Assembly (NCBI GenBank): GCA_050014095.1
Contig: JBEKDZ010000006.1
Span: forward strand, 76,111-140,110
Source: RBG-13-51-18 sp050014095
GTDB lineage: Bacteria > Chloroflexota > Dehalococcoidia > Dehalococcoidales > RBG-16-60-22
Reading direction: 5' to 3'
Length of the DNA stretch: 64,000 nucleotides
Shown here: piece after piece, positions 50,005 through 58,938 of the stretch
Layout: each line of letters begins with the position of its first letter
How positions within the stretch are numbered: position 1 is the first letter of the stretch
The notes under the pieces: model-generated
What the model saw: the letters and a program-made list of their open reading frames with translations, nothing else
Databases searched by the model: none
Told to the model about the DNA's origin: nothing
Made by a program: the position numbers and the translations under genes

Positions 50005-50991
50005 TTAGGCAGGGACCTTGGGTTCTGAATCCTTGTTTTTTTTAAACCATTTCATCCGGGCAAACCAGGGTTTTGTGCGTCTATCTAATATCCCCAAAAT
50101 ACCCATGGGTAACAATACGATAAGGAGGATGGTAACAACCGAGGTAATAATCGGCTCATATTCTTTGGTTAGACGGAGATATTGGGGAACAAAGGTAATT
50201 ATTAATGCTCCAACAATGGGACCGGATAGATTATAGGCTATTCCGCCAACAATAACATACATCATGACAATAACTGAGTTAGCTAAACCAAAGGTATCCG
50301 GTACCGCCACCAGCGAGTAGGCTACAAAATAACTTCCGGCGATTGCCAGAAAGAAGTTGCCGATCAACACATTAGCCATCCGGTATTTAACTACATCTAC
50401 CCCTAAGGAACTGGCAAGTTTAATGCTTGAACCGATAGAATTCCAGGCTCTTCCAATTTTCGAATTGTATAGAGCATAATAGACCAATAAATTTAATATC
50501 AAGAAAGCTAAACCCATGTAATAAAGCTCCGGTTTGTGAGTAAAAGTAAATGACCCGATGGTAGGTTGAGGCAGGGTATCGGTACCTCCCCAGCCGCCGA
50601 AAAATTCCACTGAGCCAAATAACTGTTGCATTGCCAACGCCAGGACCATGCCAAACATAAGGAATACCATCATTCCTCGAGGAATCGCTATTGAGAAAAC
50701 CAACCATCCGAGAAGAACGGATATTATCCCCCCAATTGGAAGTGTTAACCAGAAAGACATATTGGCTTTCTGCATTAATAGCGCTGTGGTATAGGCTCCT
50801 ACTCCCCACCAGGCAGCGATATCGAATCTGGGCAATCCGACCTTTAGAGTAAACGCAAAGCCTAACCCCAACATAGAATAGGTAATTGTGGAAATAACTA
50901 TTTGTAACGCATAAGGGTTGATTAGCCTGGGTAAGGCCACTAGAAGTATGACTAGCACTCCCAGCGCTATTATCTTTATTACTTTAGGCAT
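50005..50991 (-). CDS. livM: ABC transporter permease, LivM type
   Basis: A 328-residue permease with about nine hydrophobic spans and the charged C-terminal tail usual for LivM. MLGLGFAFTLKVGLPRFDIAAWWGVGAY near residue 40 and GGIAYNLSGPIVGALIITFVPQYLR near 250 match the family signatures. It forms the channel with LivH. The gap to livH is 23 nt. Confidence 0.9.
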   Translation of the reverse strand: MPKVIKIIALGVLVILLVALPRLINPYALQIVISTITYSMLGLGFAFTLKVGLPRFDIAAWWGVGAYTTALLMQKANMSFWLTLPIGGIISVLLGWLVFSIAIPRGMMVFLMFGMVLALAMQQLFGSVEFFGGWGGTDTLPQPTIGSFTFTHKPELYYMGLAFLILNLLVYYALYNSKIGRAWNSIGSSIKLASSLGVDVVKYRMANVLIGNFFLAIAGSYFVAYSLVAVPDTFGLANSVIVMMYVIVGGIAYNLSGPIVGALIITFVPQYLRLTKEYEPIITSVVTILLIVLLPMGILGILDRRTKPWFARMKWFKKNKDSEPKVPA

Positions 50992-51014
50992 TAACTCCTC
51001 CCGAGTATACTTTC

Positions 51015-51890
51015 CTATTGGCCGGGAATGGGTAATGGTTTGCCCAGTAAACCTCCAGGTCTGAAAAATATGAGGACTGCAACAAAACCGAAAATTACCA
51101 GCAAGTTTAATTGTCCTACATATTGGTAAGCAAAACTCTCCACTATCCCCACTAGAAAAGCGGCAACCAGGGCGCCGGACATACTGCCTGTACCTCCCAC
51201 AAGTACCACCAGCATGGATCGGTTAAAGATGGTCGTTCCCATCGTCGATGAAGCGGAGAGTACCGGTGCTATCAAAGCCCCGGCGGCGCCGCATAGACCA
51301 CAGCCGACTGCCATTGTGACCCAGAATATTCTGCTGGCGTTTATTCCTTGTAAGCTAGCTACTTCTCTATTTTCTGATGAGGCCAGCATTGCCGTTCCCG
51401 TCTTGGTTTTCATGAAATAATAAAGGGTGACCATAATAACAATGGCACCGGCTATCACGATTAGCTTGCCCCAACTAAAGGTTATATCGCCAATGGTTGC
51501 GTGGCCTTGAACTACTGCCGGAATCACCTGCTCTTTAAAGCCAAAGGATAAAAGCGCAGACTGAGTTATAATGGTGCCAAGTGCTACCGTAACCAGCATC
51601 GTATGAAAGAAGCTGGAAGGCAGCGTCCATTGGATAATGGCGAAATGGACGATCACTCCCAGGATTACCATAGCTATCAAAGCTACCAGAATGGCTAAGA
51701 GATAAGGCAGTCCTAATATAGAGACCACTCCATAAGTAATGAATGCTCCCAGCATATAAAACTGACCTTGAGCGAAGTTAAACACCTTAATCACACCCAA
51801 TATTAATGTGAAGCCGGAGGATACCAGAGCATATATGCCTCCGGCCATCAAGCCGTTTATCAGGAGCTGGACAAACAAACCTCCTGTCAT
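51015..51890 (-). CDS. livH: ABC transporter permease, LivH type
   Basis: A 291-residue permease with about eight hydrophobic spans. LLINGLMAGGIYALVSSGFTLILGVIKVFNFAQGQFYMLGAF is the diagnostic LivH N-terminus (given here as family feature), and LVGGTGSMSGALVAAFLVGIVES marks the end. A perfect hairpin separates it from the binding-protein gene upstream. Confidence 0.9.
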   Translation of the reverse strand: MTGGLFVQLLINGLMAGGIYALVSSGFTLILGVIKVFNFAQGQFYMLGAFITYGVVSILGLPYLLAILVALIAMVILGVIVHFAIIQWTLPSSFFHTMLVTVALGTIITQSALLSFGFKEQVIPAVVQGHATIGDITFSWGKLIVIAGAIVIMVTLYYFMKTKTGTAMLASSENREVASLQGINASRIFWVTMAVGCGLCGAAGALIAPVLSASSTMGTTIFNRSMLVVLVGGTGSMSGALVAAFLVGIVESFAYQYVGQLNLLVIFGFVAVLIFFRPGGLLGKPLPIPGQ

Positions 51891-51924
51891 TAAGCGTCTC
51901 CTTCCCCATACACCAAAGATAAAC

Positions 51925-51958
51925 CGGCTGATTATCCTGTCACCAGGATAATCAGCCG
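51925..51958 (-). terminator. 15-bp perfect hairpin between livK and livH
   Basis: CGGCTGATTATCCTG (51925-51939) pairs with its full complement at 51944-51958 with a 4-nt loop, 8 nt after the livK stop. A weak T-rich stretch (GTTTATCTTT) follows. It is more likely a partial terminator or 3'-end stabiliser that raises livK mRNA over the permease genes than a full stop. Confidence 0.65.
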
Positions 51959-51965
51959 TGATTTA

Positions 51966-53360
51966 CTATTTCGTCAAGTCAGCAAAATCGAAAAGGCTAG
52001 GTTCCTGTGGAAATTGAGGCTTACCATATTGGTCCCAGTATTTCTGATAGACATCTACCAGAGAATAAGATTTAATGGAAACCAGATACTGGTCCTTGAC
52101 CGAATCGGTCTTCGACGATACCAGCTTACCGTCTTTAATGATACCCACATAATTTCCTATAGCCACATCGATAGTCTTGAAGTTCTGCAGGTCCGGTCTT
52201 GCAAAGAGCTGAGCATAGCCGGTCAAGCATTTAACCCCGTGAGTGGAATTCTGGAGGTATTTTGCCAGGACATCCACATCCACGCTTTGAGTACTATTAA
52301 CAGCGTCCTGGAAGAAGAACCAGGGCGTCACCCACATGCAACCATCGGAATGGAAGCTTCCATATTCTTTAGTATAGCTGTCTATTAATGCCAGCATATC
52401 GGGGTCTTTCTGCATTCCCGTAGGATCAAAGCTACCGGTTTCCTTTCCTTCCATAAAATCCTTGCCCAGCTTTTTGACAGCATTATCTATCGTAGTCTGG
52501 GTCATATTCCCCGGTTGTATGATGCCTTTGTATCCGGCATCTATCAGGGCGCTCATGAGATTAAGCCCTTGATCCCCTCCGGTATAACCGAGGTCTACAA
52601 CATCAGGATTAAGGCTTTTTATCTTCGTGGCTAAAGGACTAAAATCAACAGTATCCGAAGAAAAGTAAAGCACATCTAATGGATTTAACCCTGCGACGGT
52701 AGCAGTGGCGTTCATATGTGCACATGCTACTTTTATGCGAGCATTATCGGGACCTACAACAAGATAAGTTTTAGCACCTTTAGCAACCGCATCTTTATCT
52801 ATCACATAATTCATGGCCTGACCGAAGTAAACTCCAGACCCCCTGATGAAATAATTTAAACCTGGTGCGGCAGTACCATCAGTAAAGTCACAGCCTATAT
52901 CCAGGACTTTATTCGGTTCGGTGATGGTTATTGTCTGCGCTGGGATATCTCCCCAGCTAGAGACCAGGAATTTGACCCCATCCTGGAGAATTAGCTTTTC
53001 GGCGGCAGAGCGTGACTTAGCGAGATCACTGTATCCGCCATCTTCTACTTCTATCTGTACCTGGTATGTGTCGTTGCCGATCTTCCAGCCGCCTTTTTCG
53101 TTGTACATTTTAGCAAAGAGATTCATCCATTTCTGAATTTCTATCCCTTCTGCCATGTTCAGTGGAACGACGGCACCGATTTTTAGTACTTTCTGTGTTT
53201 GCGATGATGTGGGAACTGTAGCAGAAGTAGTCGGTGCTGCCGTGGCGGAAGTAGTCGGTGCTGAGGTAGTCGAAGAGGGGGTTGATGTTGATGAACAACC
53301 GCTAAGAATCAGCCCTACTGTTAATACAAGAACTAGCATTACCCATAATAATTTCTGCAT
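51966..53360 (-). CDS. livK: Substrate-binding lipoprotein, LivK type
   Basis: A 464-residue exported binding protein. The signal peptide ends in LILSGC, the lipobox, so Cys22 is probably lipidated, and a Ser/Thr/Pro linker of about 30 residues follows. The mature fold starts at VLKIGAVVPLNMAEG and shows GGYSDLAKSRSAAEKLI and TYLVVGPDNARIKVAC, as in type I periplasmic binding proteins. The residues around the ligand site are not those of classical Leu/Ile/Val binders as far as I can judge, so the ligand is likely an organic acid or aromatic compound tied to the flanking oxidoreductases. Confidence 0.87.
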   Translation of the reverse strand: MQKLLWVMLVLVLTVGLILSGCSSTSTPSSTTSAPTTSATAAPTTSATVPTSSQTQKVLKIGAVVPLNMAEGIEIQKWMNLFAKMYNEKGGWKIGNDTYQVQIEVEDGGYSDLAKSRSAAEKLILQDGVKFLVSSWGDIPAQTITITEPNKVLDIGCDFTDGTAAPGLNYFIRGSGVYFGQAMNYVIDKDAVAKGAKTYLVVGPDNARIKVACAHMNATATVAGLNPLDVLYFSSDTVDFSPLATKIKSLNPDVVDLGYTGGDQGLNLMSALIDAGYKGIIQPGNMTQTTIDNAVKKLGKDFMEGKETGSFDPTGMQKDPDMLALIDSYTKEYGSFHSDGCMWVTPWFFFQDAVNSTQSVDVDVLAKYLQNSTHGVKCLTGYAQLFARPDLQNFKTIDVAIGNYVGIIKDGKLVSSKTDSVKDQYLVSIKSYSLVDVYQKYWDQYGKPQFPQEPSLFDFADLTK

Positions 53361-53578
53361 TTCTGGTTTTCTCCTTTTTACTTTAATTTTCTTAATCTAA
53401 CTATGTTTGGAATTGAAAGTTTTATTACTTACCTCACCTCCTTCCAGCGGTCCGTGTCGGCTGAGTCCCAGGCTAATAACATATCTATCGGAATAATTCA
53501 AGGCCTGAATTTATTTGAGCACTATTTCTCCGTCATATTTACTGTTAATGTCCTTAGTCTACTAAGCTCTGTCTGCAT

Positions 53579-55708
53579 TCATATTTTACGAGCAGTTAAA
53601 TTAGCATCGGCAATTGCGTCTATTATCACCTTGGGATTCTTACAGTCCCCGACCGCATAGACCTCATTAACCTTTCCTTTCAAGCTATCAGTAAGTGCGG
53701 TATTGGGAGCCAGGGGCAAGGCGAGAATAATGTTGTCTGCTGCAAGGGTTTTTGTTATACTATAACTGGTAGTAATGATTAACCCTTTATCGGTAACTTC
53801 TTTGTACTTGACACCCATTAGAATCTTCACCCCTTTTCCCTGAAGGTAGGGTATTACCATATTTGCCACATTTTGTGCCATATTGAGACCCAGATTTGTT
53901 AACGGACCCTCATCGACAATAGTGACGATTCTTCCCCGTCGGACCAAAAACTCAGCTATCTCGACACCTTGTATTTGACCGCCAATAATGACCACTTTTT
54001 TCCCGACAGGCAAATAGATTTTTGTTAGCGAACTGAGGGCGGTCGGGGTGACGAACCTCAAGCCAGTCTGCGCTAAGGCTTGCAAAGATGCGCTATTAAT
54101 CACTTTGGAGTTCTTAATTCCAGGCAGGTCAAAGGTTGTATGCAAACCTCCGGCAGCTATTATTACTACATCCGGCTTAACCTTATCGACTAATGAAGGA
54201 TTAACTTCCTGTCCCAGCTTGACCTTTATTCCCAGGCTGATTATCTGATTTGAGAGATAATTAGTGAAATCTGCTAATTGTTCATGGGGACCCTTAACTA
54301 TTTCCGCCACAGGTAGTAACCCGCCTAACCTAGAGGATTTTTCATAAAGGGTTACCTGATGTCCCCTCAAGGCGGCTACCCGAGCCGCCTCCATACCGGC
54401 AGGCCCTCCACCTACCACCATTACCTTTTTCTTTGTCGAGGCGGTTTGAATGTCGTACCCTTCGGGCATGGTGGCTCCGCCTGCCCGTGAGACAGCGGCA
54501 TTTACCCGGCAAAACATCGCGCCTTGAAAGCAGCTAAGACAGCGTGTACAAGGTCTGACATCTCTTCGTTTCCCTGCGGCTAGTTTGTTAGGAAGATCCG
54601 GGTCAGCTATTAAAGGCCGATTCATGAGAACAAAATCTATCTTGCCATCGCGTAATGCATTTTCTATCAATTCGGGGGCTAATCTGGGGTCCATGACTCC
54701 TACTGTCCCAACCGGAATAGAAACTGACTTTTTAATTTTGGCAGCAATCTCGACAAAACCTGCTGCCCCATCATATTTGCTGACAAATCCCGGGAAGAAA
54801 TCCTTTTTCCAGTCCATAACTGTTCCATAGCCGGTATGTCCTGATACCGGGATAAAAAAGCGATCAGGGAAAAATCCCCCAATGTGATTGCCTATCGCCG
54901 CGGTTCTCACATGAAGATATGCGGCACCGGCTTGCTCAAATAGTTTAGCGAACCCAGCACTTTCCTCAAAAGTCAAACAATCCAAACTATTTCCGAGTTC
55001 GAAAACGTTTGCTTCGATACCATTAAATAAAACAGAGACGGGGTAGTCTGTCCCACAGCGTTTCTTAATTCCAGTTATAATTTCTGTAACGATCCTGGCT
55101 CGATTTTCCAAGCTCTGAGGGCCGTATTGATCAACACGTGTTTTGTTCCAAAAACGAGAGAGAAAGGCAGCCAGAAGGTGGCTGCAACCGGCATTGATCT
55201 CTACGCCATCAAATCCGGCCTTCTGGATCCTTACCGCCGCACTGATAAACATCTCTTGCTTGGCCTTGACCTCATCTGTAGTCAACTCTCGGGGCACCAT
55301 GTTGTTCATATCTAATCTTGAAGGATAATTAACCTTTGAAGAGGATACGCAGAAAGGTCCGAACAGCAAAGGGCCAAAATGGTACAGTTGCATAAAGGTG
55401 GGACAACCGTGTTTATGAATAACATCAACAATATCTTTATGAGCCTGAATGTTGTCATCGTTATAAATGTTAAACGCACTACCTAACATTGCGTTAGGTT
55501 CGATATTTGAAGATTCATAAATCAGCATCCCGACCCCACCCTTGGCGATGGCTTCGTAGTAATTCAGGATTTCCGGCCTCGCACGCTTGTCAGCCGGGGC
55601 TGCTAGACCGCCCGTACCCGCTCCGCTCTTTATCATGCGGTTTCGGGTCTTGACTTTCCCTATGTAACCAGGTTCAAGTAATTTTTCAAAATTTACCTTA
55701 CTAGACAT
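53579..55708 (-). CDS. Old Yellow Enzyme-type flavin oxidoreductase with 4Fe-4S and NAD(P)/FAD domains
   Basis: A 709-residue enzyme of the 2,4-dienoyl-CoA reductase / enoate reductase / BaiCD family. Residues about 1-360 are the FMN TIM barrel (FDGVEINAGCSHLLAAFLSRFWN holds the barrel substrate motif). CTRCLSCFQGAMFC (near 385-398) binds the [4Fe-4S] cluster. From about 425 a GGGPAGMEAARVAA Rossmann motif binds FAD and a second domain binds NAD(P). It would reduce or oxidise a C=C bond next to a carbonyl. It follows the KstD-like gene by 32 nt. Confidence 0.88.
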   Translation of the reverse strand: MSSKVNFEKLLEPGYIGKVKTRNRMIKSGAGTGGLAAPADKRARPEILNYYEAIAKGGVGMLIYESSNIEPNAMLGSAFNIYNDDNIQAHKDIVDVIHKHGCPTFMQLYHFGPLLFGPFCVSSSKVNYPSRLDMNNMVPRELTTDEVKAKQEMFISAAVRIQKAGFDGVEINAGCSHLLAAFLSRFWNKTRVDQYGPQSLENRARIVTEIITGIKKRCGTDYPVSVLFNGIEANVFELGNSLDCLTFEESAGFAKLFEQAGAAYLHVRTAAIGNHIGGFFPDRFFIPVSGHTGYGTVMDWKKDFFPGFVSKYDGAAGFVEIAAKIKKSVSIPVGTVGVMDPRLAPELIENALRDGKIDFVLMNRPLIADPDLPNKLAAGKRRDVRPCTRCLSCFQGAMFCRVNAAVSRAGGATMPEGYDIQTASTKKKVMVVGGGPAGMEAARVAALRGHQVTLYEKSSRLGGLLPVAEIVKGPHEQLADFTNYLSNQIISLGIKVKLGQEVNPSLVDKVKPDVVIIAAGGLHTTFDLPGIKNSKVINSASLQALAQTGLRFVTPTALSSLTKIYLPVGKKVVIIGGQIQGVEIAEFLVRRGRIVTIVDEGPLTNLGLNMAQNVANMVIPYLQGKGVKILMGVKYKEVTDKGLIITTSYSITKTLAADNIILALPLAPNTALTDSLKGKVNEVYAVGDCKNPKVIIDAIADANLTARKI

Positions 55709-55740
55709 ATCTTAATTATTCCCTTTAACTGATTATTCCT

Positions 55741-57219
55741 TTACTTGGAGATATATTTCGTCGCGTTTTCTCCGGCAATGCGCCCGGAGTTGAGGGCAAA
55801 GCCCCGCGCGCTTCCAAGAAGCTTGTAACAGTAAGTGTCGCCTTCCCAGCCACCCGTAACTACCCCGGCTGCAAAAAGCCCCGGTATAGGTTTAAATTGA
55901 TTGTCGATGACCTCCATTTTTTCATTTATTTTAATCCCGCCTATCGTGTCCAGAAATGCTGAGCTACACCTGAGAGCATAGTAAGGAGGGGTGCGTAAAG
56001 GCAGTAGATTTCTCCGGTCTTTGGCAAAAATCGGATCATAGCCATACTCACAGGCAATGTTGTATTCATCTACCGTAGCTTTCAGCGCTTCGGGAGAGGT
56101 ACCTATCCATTCAGCTATCTCATCCCAAGAATCAGCTATTCTCATCCTTCCTTTAACTGCTTGTGACTGGAGTTCCTTTTCAAATCCAGGCAATTTGCCT
56201 CTTTGGAACTCGAGAGGAGCATTCGGCAGAGGCCGACCTTTAACGAGCCCTCGTTCGTTTATCATTTGGCATATCTGGCTATCAAAAAGGAGGAAGCAAA
56301 CATTATCCGGTTGCCTAGATACAGCGTTACCCCCCTCAAAGGGACTACCGGCATCTTCGGCCATGAACCGTTTCCCGCTTTTATTCACCCACATCAAATA
56401 AGGCTCCCAGGCGAGAGCCACTAAAGGGACATTAATTACCCTTTTTTCTGCAATGTTAATCTTTAGAAGCACCGAAGTGTGAACCAGAGGTCCCTCTAAA
56501 AGCATCGTACCCGGATTTTCAACCGCGGCTCCAATTTCAATAGCCATGAGTAACCCATCTCCAGTGTTAGGTACCCCGTGATATTCCATCCCATCATGGT
56601 AGCTAGAGCAGTATTTTTTGAGTAATTCTTTGTTACTGCCATAACCACCCGTGGCGATAATGACGCTTTTGGTCGTGATTGTGTACTCCTTATCTTTTGT
56701 TGATGCCAGAACCCCTGTTATTCGGCCATCTTCTCCGGTGAGTATTTTTCTGGCCTGAGTATGAACGAGGATTCTTACTCCCAGATCTTCACATCCCTTC
56801 CGCAGGACTTTCATCATCCCGGCACCCTCGCCTTCCGGTACATGGTACGTAATTCTTGTTTCCAGTGGAAAAAACTTTAATCCCTTTTCCTCCAGCCAGC
56901 GAATCGTGTCTCCCGATTTATCGATGAAAGCGCGTACAATTCTTGGATTGGTTTTCCAGTGAGACCAACTCATGGCTATCTTAAAAAAGTCATCCGTGGG
57001 AGCATCAATACCGTACCGTTTTTGAACCGGGCTTTCGGACGCAAAAGGGCCTCCGCCGGTAGCAGAATTTCCGCCAGGGACACCCCTCTTTTCCAATACA
57101 ATGGACTTAATACCCTTTTCAGCGGCGGCAACTGCGGCTGCTAGTCCGGAGCCGCCGGCACCAATGACGATGAGATCAGTTTCCAAATTCCCGATGTCAT
57201 TATTTTTTGGGGGATTCAT
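55741..57219 (-). CDS. FAD-dependent oxidoreductase, fumarate reductase/KstD-like
   Basis: A 492-residue flavoprotein of the FRD/SDH flavoprotein and 3-ketosteroid dehydrogenase group. VIGAGGSGLAAAVAAAEKG binds FAD; PGGNSATGGGPFASES follows; TIGGIKINEKMEVIDN and FAAGVVTGGWEGDTYCYKLLG are the C-terminal motifs. It lacks a cytochrome domain or signal peptide, so it works in the cytoplasm, probably desaturating or saturating a C-C bond of the catabolic substrate. Its ribosome-binding site and first codons lie in a 91-bp duplicated segment. Confidence 0.85.
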   Translation of the reverse strand: MNPPKNNDIGNLETDLIVIGAGGSGLAAAVAAAEKGIKSIVLEKRGVPGGNSATGGGPFASESPVQKRYGIDAPTDDFFKIAMSWSHWKTNPRIVRAFIDKSGDTIRWLEEKGLKFFPLETRITYHVPEGEGAGMMKVLRKGCEDLGVRILVHTQARKILTGEDGRITGVLASTKDKEYTITTKSVIIATGGYGSNKELLKKYCSSYHDGMEYHGVPNTGDGLLMAIEIGAAVENPGTMLLEGPLVHTSVLLKINIAEKRVINVPLVALAWEPYLMWVNKSGKRFMAEDAGSPFEGGNAVSRQPDNVCFLLFDSQICQMINERGLVKGRPLPNAPLEFQRGKLPGFEKELQSQAVKGRMRIADSWDEIAEWIGTSPEALKATVDEYNIACEYGYDPIFAKDRRNLLPLRTPPYYALRCSSAFLDTIGGIKINEKMEVIDNQFKPIPGLFAAGVVTGGWEGDTYCYKLLGSARGFALNSGRIAGENATKYISK

Positions 57220-57388
57220 AACATTTACCCTCCTCTCATCAAGCCGAGTTAAATTTAAACCAGGACAGTTTACCTCAAGCTACTCCTTAACCGTAATTTG
57301 GGGGATTCATAACATTTACCCTCCTCTCATCAAGCCGAGTTAAATTTAAACCAGGACAGTTTACCTCAAGCTACTCCTTAACCGTAAT
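57207..57388. repeat. Perfect 91-bp tandem duplication across a gene junction
   Basis: Copy 1 is 57207-57297 and copy 2 is 57298-57388; I see no mismatch. Each copy holds the last codons of the FAD-oxidase gene (ITVKE, stop), the spacer, GAGGAGGG, and the ATG with five codons of the KstD-like gene. Copy 2 supplies the real end of the oxidase gene and copy 1 the real start of the next. The extra start in copy 2 opens only a seven-codon frame (MNPPNYG). Confidence 0.9.
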
Positions 57389-58921
57389 ATAGTTGCTACC
57401 CTCCGATGCATTGTTAGGGTCGAAGCCCTCCTTGATTTTCCGTAACCAGAGATGGTAGTTAGAGACGTGCGGGCCGTATACATCGTGCTGGGCATCGCTG
57501 AACACATGCCCGGGCACACCAAAGTGACCATCAATGGCGATTTTATTAGCTTTTACCATGAACTCCATGAGCCCGTCCCAGGTTGCCTGGTTGGGGATAT
57601 ACCGTATAAGCAACTCTCCGTGGCCAGTGTGCCCGTGCTCAATGCACTGGGTAAACGGAGATGAGCCGTCATTATAGACCAGGCCTCTCTTTATCAGGTC
57701 GTCTTTGCATTTGCCCGTTTCTACAATGTAATCAGTCATGAGACGAAAGACATCGGTGCCGCCGACCTCGCCGCCGAAGCATCCGGTGGCGCGGAACACT
57801 TCTCTGATGGACGCGCACGACCGGGTCCACCGCCACAAACAGCCTCCGGCAACCTTGGGGTCATCCGTCAGCTTATTTAGCGATTTCCCCTGGGTTTCCT
57901 CGGCGATTTGCATCAGCACCTTGGTCTTATATTCAAAATCACTCGGAGAATCACCGGCGATAATAACCATACAGCACGGCCCCTGTACCATCTGGTTGAA
58001 TTCAGCAAATAGTTTGACCATTTCCTGATTGCTGGTCGCGATGTTAGAAGCGGCCATGGCGGGATTAAAACCCATCAACTCATAGGCTATTTCGGCTTCA
58101 CCGATTTTTTGTTGCGCTTCATCCAGCTTGTCAATTGAGGGGAATGAGAAGAAACGAATCATAAAGTGTTCCGGGATATGGCTGGGCGTATAGCGAGGCG
58201 ACACTCCTTCGACAGGCCACGTCGTAGGGCCGAACCAGGGATATATCTTTTGGGCTGCCTTGGTAAATACTCCCAGACCGCCGAGAGGCGTCACATTACC
58301 TCTTACTATCCCTCTCAACGAAGGGCCCGGTCCATCACCACAGAACCACTCGTTAGATGAACCCAGCGAGCCGAGCCTGATTATCTCTCCTTCCGGCGTT
58401 ACCCATTCCAATGCAAGCTGGTTGCGATCGCCGTAGCTGCCGCTCTGGCTTAAATGCCCGAATCCGCAGTGTGCCGCTATCGGGAGAGCCGAGCAGTTGG
58501 TACCTGCCCCGTTTTGATTACAATTGAAGCCTCTTTTCATACATTCGGCCTGAAGCTGGGCGCCAATCACATAAGGTTCCACCACCGCATACATATTTTT
58601 CTCATTGATTTCGATGATGCGGTTCATCCGTCTCAGGTCTATCTTGATTACCCCTGGTCCTGTTGCATCATTATAAGGGCCCCAGTTAGTGCTGGTGGCC
58701 TTAAACTGCAGCTTGTATTTGTTGCACAGCTTGACGATAGCCTGGACTTCCTCGGTGCTCTGCGGCAGGACGGCCGCTTCAAAAAGGTGGGTAAAACTGT
58801 CCACACCCGCATAAAGGCCGGAGCGCCAGGAATAGGGATACATTATTACCGGGTCGGCAGAGATATATTCCGGGCCGACGATATCCTCGAAAGCCGAATA
58901 TTGCTCTTTTGTTAATGTCAT
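57371..58921 (-). CDS. FAD-linked oxidase, vanillyl-alcohol oxidase/4-cresol dehydrogenase-like
   Basis: A 516-residue PCMH-type flavoprotein. Its FAD domain has the FKATSTNWGPYNDATGPGVIKIDL stretch near residue 75 and CMKRGFNCNQNGAGTNCSALPIAAHCGFGHLS near 130. Its C-terminal half resembles the substrate cap of vanillyl-alcohol oxidase and p-cresol methylhydroxylase flavoprotein subunits. Such enzymes oxidise phenolic or benzylic alcohols. It starts 17 nt after the Fe-S gene, which may accept its electrons. Confidence 0.8.
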   Translation of the reverse strand: MTLTKEQYSAFEDIVGPEYISADPVIMYPYSWRSGLYAGVDSFTHLFEAAVLPQSTEEVQAIVKLCNKYKLQFKATSTNWGPYNDATGPGVIKIDLRRMNRIIEINEKNMYAVVEPYVIGAQLQAECMKRGFNCNQNGAGTNCSALPIAAHCGFGHLSQSGSYGDRNQLALEWVTPEGEIIRLGSLGSSNEWFCGDGPGPSLRGIVRGNVTPLGGLGVFTKAAQKIYPWFGPTTWPVEGVSPRYTPSHIPEHFMIRFFSFPSIDKLDEAQQKIGEAEIAYELMGFNPAMAASNIATSNQEMVKLFAEFNQMVQGPCCMVIIAGDSPSDFEYKTKVLMQIAEETQGKSLNKLTDDPKVAGGCLWRWTRSCASIREVFRATGCFGGEVGGTDVFRLMTDYIVETGKCKDDLIKRGLVYNDGSSPFTQCIEHGHTGHGELLIRYIPNQATWDGLMEFMVKANKIAIDGHFGVPGHVFSDAQHDVYGPHVSNYHLWLRKIKEGFDPNNASEGSNYITVKE

Positions 58922-58938
58922 TTCTTCTTTCTCTCCTC

